This document shows positions 15,327-20,705 of a stretch of DNA of 20,898 bases, piece after piece (within the stretch, counting starts at the first letter, position 1; every line of letters starts with the position of its first letter). Position numbers and translations under genes: made by a program. The notes below the pieces were generated by a model. It did no database searches. It worked only from the letters and a program-made list of their open reading frames with translations, and was not told the origin of the DNA. Source of the DNA: Halocafeteria seosinensis (lineage: Eukaryota; Sar; Bigyra; Bicosoecida); NCBI GenBank assembly GCA_001687465.1, contig LVLI01001463.1, positions 1 to 20,898 of the forward strand, in the 5' to 3' direction.

Positions 15327-16019
15327 ACCACGGATACCTATGGTGACTATTTCCTTGCTATGGCCGAAGAAATGAGCAAACGATTGGTATCCCCAGCAGA
15401 CAATAGTCCAGATTGTTGCTGTTTTTACCGCATTATTGACCCCGATACCAATATGGAGATTTGTCCGGACTGTGGCAAAGAATATCAACCCGATCTGAAT
15501 TATGTCACCGAAAAAGATATTTTTTCGCCTATTTACAACCACAGTAGAAACAACTTTTTGAAATTCCTGCTGAGCGTTCAAGGAGGTCGTCAGAATACTT
15601 TACCGCCGAGACGGATTCGCCAATTTCGGCACTATTTGGATTCCAATGGGTTGAATTATTCGTTTTTTCGGCTGTATCGTTATTTTAGTGATCACAAGTT
15701 GTTTGCGGAATACAGTCGTTTGAATGATTATCACTCCTACTTTAGTGAAGAGCGGTTGCCACGAATCTCCAACATGTATCAGTATCACATTTTACAAGTG
15801 TATGATCAGGTGTTTAACGCTTTCTCCAACATAGATACCGAACGGAAAAATTTATTGGAACATTCGTACATTCTGTTCAAGATATTGGAACTGAATGGCT
15901 CTAGGGATCTAGGCGAACAATTGGTCGTCTATCAAAGTAAATTTAGAACCAACGATAAAATATGGGCAAAAATCTGCTGTTATAATGGGTGGGAATACTA
16001 TCCGACAACCCAATGGTAA
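15324..16019 (+). CDS. VLTF3: VLTF3-like late transcription factor
   Basis: 231 residues. An N-terminal zinc-binding region has Cys31-33 and C-P-D-C-G (47-51). The body follows the Pox_VLTF3 pattern: N-F-L-K-F-L-L-S-V-Q-G-G (77-88), a helical middle, R-K-N-L-L-E-H-S-Y-I-L-F-K-I-L-E-L (174-190), and the closing D-K-I-W-A-K-I-C-C-Y-N-G-W-E-Y-Y-P (211-227), which is very typical. In poxviruses the family directs late gene transcription; it is a hallmark of Nucleocytoviricota and some related smaller viruses. Its own start has the late-type motif, and the TATATATG elements across the window are its natural candidate targets. Target recognition is inferred. Confidence 0.88.
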   Translation: MTTDTYGDYFLAMAEEMSKRLVSPADNSPDCCCFYRIIDPDTNMEICPDCGKEYQPDLNYVTEKDIFSPIYNHSRNNFLKFLLSVQGGRQNTLPPRRIRQFRHYLDSNGLNYSFFRLYRYFSDHKLFAEYSRLNDYHSYFSEERLPRISNMYQYHILQVYDQVFNAFSNIDTERKNLLEHSYILFKILELNGSRDLGEQLVVYQSKFRTNDKIWAKICCYNGWEYYPTTQW

Positions 16020-16035
16020 GAATTTCGGCTGATAA

Positions 16036-16041
16036 TATATG
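16036..16041 (+). promoter_or_regulatory. Late-type motif TATATG
   Basis: AATATATG fused to the ATG at 16039. Confidence 0.55.
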
Positions 16042-16197
16042 CCAAGTCGCAAGAAACTGTTTAAGTCTGTGCCCAAGAAAGATCAACCATCCAAAAAGAA
16101 TCAATCCACTGGAGCAAGGCGTCGCCGATTCACGCAACCATCGGGTGCTTCGGCCAACAACATTCGCAGAATCCTTCGGACGCCATCGGCTCGGTAA
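16039..16197 (+). CDS. Small very basic protein, 52 aa
   Basis: Begins MPSRKKLFKS and contains A-R-R-R-R-F and N-I-R-R-I-L-R, with only one acidic residue. It overlaps, in another frame, the upstream open extension of the next gene, but the late-type motif at its ATG and its extreme Arg/Lys bias argue that it is real. It resembles the 51-residue basic protein at 321. Likely a DNA-condensing or capsid-interior peptide like those of adenoviruses; this is by composition only. It sits between VLTF3 and the penton-like gene. Confidence 0.6.
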   Translation: MPSRKKLFKSVPKKDQPSKKNQSTGARRRRFTQPSGASANNIRRILRTPSAR

Positions 16198-16223
16198 TAA
16201 AGTGAAAGATTCAATCACTTTAT
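16197..16223 (+). terminator. Hairpin overlapping stop codon and next late motif
   Basis: Perfect 9-bp arms ATAAAGTGA and TCACTTTAT, loop of nine, preceded by A to give AATAAAG-like sequence. The right arm runs into the TATATATG of the next gene. Confidence 0.5.
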
Positions 16224-16228
16224 ATATG
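16221..16228 (+). promoter_or_regulatory. Late-type motif TATATATG
   Basis: Sets the start of the penton-like gene at 16226, not at the open upstream extension (15989). Confidence 0.65.
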
Positions 16229-17029
16229 AGTTCCAAACGGATTTTAATTAACAGCGACATAGATCGTTTGACCACGGATGAATCTCGGACTAAATTCCGT
16301 GTGTTTTTGGAAGATGCTGTTGGTGGTCATCGGCAAAAAGCCCAAATTGGTGTGGCCAAAGCGATTATTCCAAATTCTGCATATCCGTTTAACGACAAAA
16401 ACAATAAACTCTATTTCTATGACTCTGCATCCGCTACCACGGCAACTACTTTGACGATTTCTACGACGACTTTGTTTCAGGATTTACAGCAGTTTGCGGA
16501 TCATCTGACGGACTTGGCAAACAATGCTGGTTATGCTGGATTGACCTTTGATATAGATAGCGATAGTCAAAGGATAATTGTGGATAATGCCACAGGGAAG
16601 CAAGTGAGATTCTTAAAGACTGACACTGATATAGATGGCAATAATTTACCGGACAAAGCAAACGAACGGGTTGGCTTGATTGCTTCCACGGACTTTGATC
16701 CTATTGCCGACGCTTCCACCTATACATTGACGGGGCTTCCACGGATTGCTTCAACGCTAGTGTATAACATTTCTAGCAAAAGCATTGTTGATAGTCGGAA
16801 GGTACTATCGCCGAATGAAGAAATTACGCCGTCTGCTTTGGTTAGTATCCCAAATAGTGTTTCGTTTGGCGATTTTCTGATCTATGAACCGGAACGAAAT
16901 TCTATTGTTATGCATCCGACCGACGCTAGTCTGAGTGAGTTTGATATTGAATTATTAGACGACAGTTATAGAACCATGGATTTAAACGGATCGAATATTT
17001 ATTTGGAGTTGCTCATGGAAATCCTCTAG
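16226..17029 (+). CDS. Penton / minor capsid-like protein (267 aa)
   Basis: Beta-rich protein with the signature seen in minor capsid proteins of virophages, polinton-like viruses and relatives: an early V-A-K-A-I-I-P-N-S-A-Y-P-F segment followed by N-N-K-L-Y-F-Y, and a C-terminal F-D-I-E-L-L-D-D-S, then M-D-L-N-G-S-N-I-Y-L-E-L-L-M-E-I strand pair. This layout suggests a jelly-roll vertex protein. Residues 75-210 resemble a repeat domain with Thr/Asp-rich strands. The late-type start and its place in the capsid/packaging block agree. I recall the family pattern but cannot run a profile search; another surface protein is possible. Confidence 0.6.
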   Translation: MSSKRILINSDIDRLTTDESRTKFRVFLEDAVGGHRQKAQIGVAKAIIPNSAYPFNDKNNKLYFYDSASATTATTLTISTTTLFQDLQQFADHLTDLANNAGYAGLTFDIDSDSQRIIVDNATGKQVRFLKTDTDIDGNNLPDKANERVGLIASTDFDPIADASTYTLTGLPRIASTLVYNISSKSIVDSRKVLSPNEEITPSALVSIPNSVSFGDFLIYEPERNSIVMHPTDASLSEFDIELLDDSYRTMDLNGSNIYLELLMEIL

Positions 17030-17046
17030 AGAATTCAATAATAGAA

Positions 17047-17056
17047 TATACTAATG
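17047..17056 (+). promoter_or_regulatory. Late-type motif TATACTAATG
   Basis: Before the possible 29-residue ORF at 17054. Confidence 0.35.
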
Positions 17057-17143
17057 CTCGGTAAAAGGACTCGTCAAGCAAAAACTGTTGGAAAGTTAAT
17101 AGACGCCGGTCAGATGATAGGCCGAATTCTTCAACCAAAGTAG
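17054..17143 (+). CDS. Possible basic peptide, 29 aa
   Basis: MLGKRTRQAK start, eight or so basic residues and one acidic residue in 29, late-type motif at the ATG, and a strong hairpin right after the TAG. It would be a third small basic late product. Very short, so it could be chance. Confidence 0.35.
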   Translation: MLGKRTRQAKTVGKLIDAGQMIGRILQPK

Positions 17144-17147
17144 TGAC

Positions 17148-17174
17148 AATAAAGTCGCAAGTTGTGACTTTATT
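17148..17174. terminator. Symmetric palindrome with AATAAA on both strands
   Basis: AATAAAGTC and GACTTTATT flank CAA-G-TTG with G-T at the junction; nearly perfect over 27 bases. It lies between convergent genes and overlaps the stop of the minus-strand gene, so both transcripts would end in AATAAA plus hairpin. Confidence 0.65.
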
Positions 17175-17541
17175 ACTCTATGCCTAGGTGTTCAATCAAG
17201 TCATGCCAAGGGGTGTTACTGTTCGGATCAAAATTGAATTTTACTGGTCTGATATACTGACCATCAACTGATTCACAGAGAGTATTTTCCGCTAACTCTT
17301 CATAACTATCACACGCAAGTATCGCAAAAGAATCTATGTTAATTTGGTTATCGTCATTGACAAGAAAGGTAAGAATTTTGCAGTAATTCGGCACTCGTTG
17401 TTGTTGCAACTCCCGAACTTGATATGAGGCAGACGCTTGGTAATTGCGGACTTTTTCTCGCAGATCATCGTTCAGATAAATGATATATCCAACCAACGGG
17501 GATTGAGTGTCCCACTGTTGCATCTCCTGACGTTCTGTCAT
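17173..17541 (-). CDS. Hypothetical protein, 122 aa
   Basis: Not recognised. It starts at an ATG fused to GTATAATG on the minus strand. Residues 35-75 (Q-A-S-A-S-Y-Q-V-R-E-L-Q-Q-Q-R-V-P) look like a helix, and then come strands (Y-C-K-I-L-T-F-L-V-N-D-D-N-Q-I-N). The phrase V-x-D-D-N-Q recurs in the product of 20168-20590 (V-V-D-D-D-N-Q-V), hinting at distant relation. No membrane segment. Last gene of a minus-strand run with the HNH gene. Confidence 0.6.
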   Translation of the reverse strand: MTERQEMQQWDTQSPLVGYIIYLNDDLREKVRNYQASASYQVRELQQQRVPNYCKILTFLVNDDNQINIDSFAILACDSYEELAENTLCESVDGQYIRPVKFNFDPNSNTPWHDLIEHLGIE

Positions 17542-17546
17542 TATAC
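17539..17546 (-). promoter_or_regulatory. Late-type motif GTATAATG (minus strand)
   Basis: Fused to the ATG at 17541. Confidence 0.45.
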
Positions 17547-17555
17547 AAAGTCAAG

Positions 17556-17579
17556 TAAAATTGTTTTAAGACAATTTTA
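17556..17579 (-). terminator. Palindrome at end of HNH-AP2 gene
   Basis: TAAAATTGTTTT and AAGACAATTTTA pair over 12 positions with one G-T pair. It contains the TAA stop of the HNH gene and lies just upstream of the next minus-strand gene. Confidence 0.55.
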
Positions 17580-18194
17580 TTCATCGGATGTGTCGGCAGT
17601 GACTGACTCCTCTGATTCATCCGATTGACTGTCCAATGGAATTTCGTCAAAATGAGAACTGTCAAAACAGATAGAGCGGTTACGCAGTTGTTTGACTCGT
17701 CTGGCATAGGCATTTCGGGCTTCTATTTCATTGTCAAAATAGCCAAGACTTTCCTGTTTGCCATCGTTGTTTCTGATTTGGGCTTGCCATTTTTCGGCTT
17801 GTTTGTTCCAATACACACCTCTATAGCGATTGATTGTCCCTTTAAATTTATCTCTGTTTTCAGAATTTTCGGCTTTTGTTAATACCCGCAAGTTGGACAA
17901 ATTATTGTTCAACGTGTCCCAATCATAATGATCACAATCCAAACTCTTGTCGTAATAATCTAGATACCCAAAGACTGATAACATTAGGCGTCCTAAAGTA
18001 AAACTCTTCTTTTTTCCGTTTTTATAAAGACTAACTTGAATCTGTTTATACCCGTATGGTTGTTCAATCACATTCCATTTCAATTGCTTCTTCCTCTTAA
18101 TATTCCGAACGTTGCCATGGTTGGATAGTTCATAGTTGCTATATTCGGGAATTGACCGCCATATCTCAATGTATTGCGTTTGTGGTTGTGACAT
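17577..18194 (-). CDS. NUMOD4-HNH-AP2 homing endonuclease
   Basis: 205 residues. NUMOD4 at 10-35 (E-I-W-R-S-I-P-E-Y, then Y-E-L-S-N-H-G-N-V-R). HNH_3 at 85-115 (C-D-H-Y-D-W-D, then L-N-N-N-L-S-N-L-R-V-L-T), with Asp88-His89 and the Asn cluster. AP2 at 118-168 (Y-R-G-V-Y-W, then W-Q-A-Q-I and A-R-N-A-Y). The C-terminal 35 residues are acidic and Ser-rich, absent from the paralogue at 10082. It starts 12 bases after the preceding minus-strand gene, with no clear promoter of its own, so it may be read from the same transcript. Confidence 0.87.
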   Translation of the reverse strand: MSQPQTQYIEIWRSIPEYSNYELSNHGNVRNIKRKKQLKWNVIEQPYGYKQIQVSLYKNGKKKSFTLGRLMLSVFGYLDYYDKSLDCDHYDWDTLNNNLSNLRVLTKAENSENRDKFKGTINRYRGVYWNKQAEKWQAQIRNNDGKQESLGYFDNEIEARNAYARRVKQLRNRSICFDSSHFDEIPLDSQSDESEESVTADTSDE

Positions 18195-18206
18195 GATTGA
18201 CTCCTA

Positions 18207-18599
18207 TTACTCCGATTCATTTTTCTTTTTGTTCGAACTAGCCCCTTTAGAACCTTCTTTTGCTGTCATGGATTTAATGAGTTTTTCAAACCGCTTCTGT
18301 GACCGGTCATTGACATCTAAATCAAAGGACAGGCTGTTGGCAATTTCATCTGCTTTAGAGGCAATGGTATGCCCTGTGTCTGACAGATACTCTCCAATCG
18401 CACGTTTTTCTACCTCAACGATGGCAACGTCTAATCGCTGAATACATTCCTCCGCAAAGTCATCGTGATTCTCGTTGGTATAGAGGTTGTTGATGATTTC
18501 AACCAACTGCTCTGCGTTGCTATGTTTCGCAATATCACAGAAATCTTTGTGACTAACCTTGAGATATTCTGATACTTCCTGTCCCTTTTTCTTCGGCAT
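18207..18599 (-). CDS. Hypothetical protein, 130 aa, basic ends
   Basis: Not recognised. It begins MPKKKGQEVSEY and ends in a Lys/Ser/Glu-rich tail (GASSNKKKNESE). The middle is predicted helical with charged heptad-like spacing (E-Q-L-V-E-I-I-N-N-L-Y, I-Q-R-L-D-V-A-I-V-E-V-E-K-R). A small helical adaptor or DNA-associated protein is possible. The start is fixed by TATATG on the minus strand, and the upstream region is copy 2 of the block seen before 7114. Confidence 0.65.
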   Translation of the reverse strand: MPKKKGQEVSEYLKVSHKDFCDIAKHSNAEQLVEIINNLYTNENHDDFAEECIQRLDVAIVEVEKRAIGEYLSDTGHTIASKADEIANSLSFDLDVNDRSQKRFEKLIKSMTAKEGSKGASSNKKKNESE

Positions 18600-18655
18600 A
18601 TACCATGTTCAAGGTTTTGTTTCTAACCGTTTTATTAATTCATACAAAAAATGAA
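18595..18655 (-). promoter_or_regulatory. Regulatory block, copy 2
   Basis: On the minus strand: ATTCATTTTTT, GGTTAGAAACAAA (18616-18628), then CATGGTATATGCC across the start codon, as in 7111-7160. The distal part lies within the last codons of the oxygenase-methyltransferase gene. Confidence 0.6.
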
Positions 18656-19747
18656 TATCTCGTTGGGGAACATATTCAATGATTCCGGAATTTTTTGATG
18701 TCGAACCCAGTGAAATTGTTGTTTGAGGTGTTCAATCCGATTCAACAAATGATCACGGTTGTTGTCGTGATTGGTGTGATATGCCACCACCAATTTTTTC
18801 AAGCAAGATAGATCCACATAATCCAAAATTTCCATTTCACCTCCTTCTATGTCCAATTTAAGACAATCCCCTTGTTTCATGACATCCGCCAAATTAATCT
18901 GTTTAGCAATTTGATCGCCGTTAGAATCTTTCCGATGGCTGTGACTGACTAAACCCTTTGTTCTGAGTCTAACGTCTTTTGACTCCGCTCCTAGGGCACA
19001 GGGGTAAATAAACGCTTGTTGTCCCTTTAAACTTTTTTGATATTTGGGCGATTTCCAACCCACATTTCGCTGAAGGTATTCCAGTGAATCTACATCCGGT
19101 TCATAGCATTCCACAGTTGCCTTGTTTTTTAAACAACGAAAGGCAAACGTGCCAATGTGAGCCCCGCCATCTATCCAGTGGTCACCGGATTCAATGCCAA
19201 ACTGCTTGGTGTGATAGGCTGTCCCATGTAAAACGTCTCGGATAATAGGCTTGTCTTCGGGACGATGTTCCAGTTTCCAACTGGATCGCATGTCATAGAA
19301 CATGAGTGAATAACGTGTGCCTCTAAAATACTCTGTGGCATGGCGTGTCATGGCTCCATTGAACCAATATGGTTTGTTTTTAATGTCTATAGCAATGGGT
19401 GCTCCCTCTTTATCATCGTCCGGATATAACAACAGACGACCACCGGTGAAATCGCCACAGGCTATAATCATGGTCAGGCTTTCGTTTCGTTGGTCTTTAT
19501 GTGGGTTGCAGATAGAATTTTTGTTGATGGTTATGGTGGAGGCATAGCAATTGAATTGAGTCTGAGCCCACTCTTGTAACGTTTGATATATTTGTGGATA
19601 GTCTAACGTGGCTTTACTACCAACCGTACATCCTTGATTGCTATTAAACGGACGATTGACGAATCCAAATGTTATGGCTTGTCCTTTGTCCTTGAATTTT
19701 TTCTGTTTGGACGTGGGAAATTTAATTTGATCTAATACCTGTTCCAT
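18635..19747 (-). CDS. 2OG-Fe(II) dioxygenase fused to FkbM-type methyltransferase
   Basis: 370 residues, two enzymes. Residues 70-152: an Fe(II)/2-oxoglutarate oxygenase with H-K-D (His83, Asp85), the strand G-D-F-T-G-G-R-L-L-L, distal His136 (M-T-R-H-A-T-E) and the 2OG-binding Arg145 (G-T-R-Y-S-L). Residues 185-370: a class I SAM methyltransferase of the FkbM kind with W-I-D-G-G-A-H-I-G-T (motif I), Glu215 after it, and L-K-L-D-I-E-G-G-E (297-305). The oxygenase half resembles the widespread algal/viral family with G-D-x-x-G-G-x-L and R-Y-S signatures. Such enzymes could hydroxylate and O-methylate a glycan, lipid or small molecule; a nucleic-acid substrate is less likely but not excluded. 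Promoter: see 19777-19784. Confidence 0.85.
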   Translation of the reverse strand: MEQVLDQIKFPTSKQKKFKDKGQAITFGFVNRPFNSNQGCTVGSKATLDYPQIYQTLQEWAQTQFNCYASTITINKNSICNPHKDQRNESLTMIIACGDFTGGRLLLYPDDDKEGAPIAIDIKNKPYWFNGAMTRHATEYFRGTRYSLMFYDMRSSWKLEHRPEDKPIIRDVLHGTAYHTKQFGIESGDHWIDGGAHIGTFAFRCLKNKATVECYEPDVDSLEYLQRNVGWKSPKYQKSLKGQQAFIYPCALGAESKDVRLRTKGLVSHSHRKDSNGDQIAKQINLADVMKQGDCLKLDIEGGEMEILDYVDLSCLKKLVVAYHTNHDNNRDHLLNRIEHLKQQFHWVRHQKIPESLNMFPNEIFIFCMN

Positions 19748-19754
19748 TGTTATA
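19745..19754 (-). promoter_or_regulatory. Weak late-like TATAACAATG (minus strand)
   Basis: Loose match at the ATG of the oxygenase-methyltransferase gene. Confidence 0.25.
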
Positions 19755-19773
19755 GTTATACTTTATAACGCTT

Positions 19774-19784
19774 TCATCAATTTT
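19774..19784 (-). promoter_or_regulatory. Early-type variant AAAATTGATGA (minus strand)
   Basis: Differs from the early consensus at three positions and contains AAAATTGA, the exact mimivirus early-promoter octamer. It is about 30-37 bases upstream of the ATG at 19747. Confidence 0.45.
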
Positions 19785-19842
19785 CTTAAATAGGCAATTT
19801 GAACTCGCTCAAGTTGTCTTGACATGGTTCATCCCATGCCAT

Positions 19843-19853
19843 AAAAATGATTG
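19843..19853 (+). promoter_or_regulatory. Early-type promoter motif AAAAATGATTG
   Basis: Exact copy; internal ATG 27 bases before 19874 and in frame with it. Confidence 0.6.
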
Positions 19854-19873
19854 AATTCAAAACCATTACTGTT

Positions 19874-20173
19874 ATGATCACACAATCCAGTTATAGTCAT
19901 GATGTTGTAAAAGGTGTGGAGGAAATTTTAAAGGCAAAGCATTTTATGAGATCGTGTCCAACCTATATGAACAGAATTGCTCATGATAATAAGCATAAAA
20001 TATCACAAATCAATCAACAACTTGACTCGTGTCATTACTGTGGAAAAATAACACTGAAAAAAGGTGGTGAATGTAACTCCTGCAAACGGCAACTGAGTAT
20101 CACTCCTAAACAGACCAATAAGATTAAAATGAGCAAAAAGGAACGCAAACGGACGAAACGTAAGAAGTCATAA
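19874..20173 (+). CDS. Small zinc-ribbon basic protein (99 aa)
   Basis: From the ATG at 19874 (MITQSS); an in-frame ATG at 19847 lies within the promoter motif and would add nine residues. Residues 50-75 hold C-H-Y-C-G, then C-N-S-C-K, a four-Cys zinc ribbon, followed by a Lys/Arg-rich tail (KKERKRTKRKKS). Its C-x-x-C-G start resembles the zinc fingers of the two GIY-YIG nucleases. Likely nucleic-acid binding; early-type expression suggests a regulator or a nuclease-derived remnant. It overlaps the stop of the opposing ORF by a few bases. Confidence 0.6.
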   Translation: MITQSSYSHDVVKGVEEILKAKHFMRSCPTYMNRIAHDNKHKISQINQQLDSCHYCGKITLKKGGECNSCKRQLSITPKQTNKIKMSKKERKRTKRKKS

Positions 20174-20590
20174 CCCCCGATTGACACGGTTGTATAGCGG
20201 TATTTTGGTGAAACAGATGAATGACGTTGTAGGGGGTATATCGTCGGATTTTGCGGGGGATTTACGTGACGTACCGGTTTGACTTTGGCTCATTCGTCTG
20301 ACGATTTCGTCGGATTTTGCGGTCGTATAGCGGTATTTTGGTGAAACAGATAGGTGACGTTGTAGGGGGTATATCGTCGGATTCTGCGGTCGGGTGAGGC
20401 AGGGTGAGGTTTCACTCTGGTTTGACGCACGAACACTTACCATTGCTACTTTTATAATCGGTTGATAAAAAAGAGAATGAAATAATTCACCATCCACTTT
20501 AACTGTAAAAAAACACACTTGGTTATCATCATCAACCACCAAAGCAAATAACACATCATTGTTGCCTGAACTTGCGGATTCAAGATTCAT
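20168..20590 (-). CDS. Hypothetical ORF running into direct repeats (140 aa)
   Basis: The first 50 residues look like a folded protein (V-L-F-A-L-V-V-D-D-D-N-Q-V-C-F-F-T-V) and share V-x-D-D-N-Q with the product of 17173-17541. An exact early-type motif lies 30 bases upstream. The remaining 90 residues are encoded by the 65-bp repeats and contain Arg/Ser/Thr-rich, low-information sequence with F-x-K-I-P-L-Y-N-R and Y-R-Y-T-T-A-K-S-D phrases repeated. The original gene may have been extended or truncated by repeat insertion. Not recognised. Confidence 0.45.
   Translation of the reverse strand: MNLESASSGNNDVLFALVVDDDNQVCFFTVKVDGELFHSLFYQPIIKVAMVSVRASNQSETSPCLTRPQNPTIYPLQRHLSVSPKYRYTTAKSDEIVRRMSQSQTGTSRKSPAKSDDIPPTTSFICFTKIPLYNRVNRGL
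20192..20256 (+). repeat. 65-bp direct repeat, copy 1
   Basis: Begins GTATAGCGGTATTTTGG. Matches 20325-20389 at 61 of 65 positions by eye. The unit is G-rich and unlike the surrounding coding sequence. Confidence 0.8.
20304..20322 (+). repeat. Partial third copy of repeat end
   Basis: TCGTCGGATTTTGCGG matches the end of the 65-bp unit. Confidence 0.6.
20325..20389 (+). repeat. 65-bp direct repeat, copy 2
   Basis: Second copy, 133 bases downstream of copy 1, with the four differences clustered at about unit position 28-31 and one near the end. Confidence 0.8.
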
Positions 20591-20613
20591 AGCGTATTGC
20601 TATAATTCATATC

Positions 20614-20624
20614 CAATCATTTTT
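20614..20624 (-). promoter_or_regulatory. Early-type promoter motif AAAAATGATTG (minus strand)
   Basis: Exact copy; internal ATG is 30 bases upstream of the minus-strand ATG at 20590. Supports that ORF being transcribed. Confidence 0.6.
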
Positions 20625-20665
20625 AAGCAATAGGTAAAAAGAGAGTTGGGTAAAAACCAAGAGGG

Positions 20666-20676
20666 AAAAATGATTG
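20666..20676 (+). promoter_or_regulatory. Early-type promoter motif AAAAATGATTG
   Basis: Exact copy; internal ATG 33 bases before 20703, which also has a late-type motif. Confidence 0.6.
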
Positions 20677-20696
20677 GAACTAACATCAACTGATCA

Positions 20697-20705
20697 TATA
20701 TAATG
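20697..20705 (+). promoter_or_regulatory. Late-type motif TATATAATG
   Basis: Fused to the ATG at 20703; with the early motif upstream this suggests expression in both phases. Confidence 0.5.

Noticed and set aside
15989-16225. Upstream extension of the penton-like frame.
   Set aside because: It overlaps VLTF3 and the small basic gene in another frame; the late-type motif fixes the start at 16226.
20192-20389. CRISPR array.
   Set aside because: Only two full copies plus a fragment, 133 bases apart, with no short uniform repeat-spacer pattern and no cas gene.
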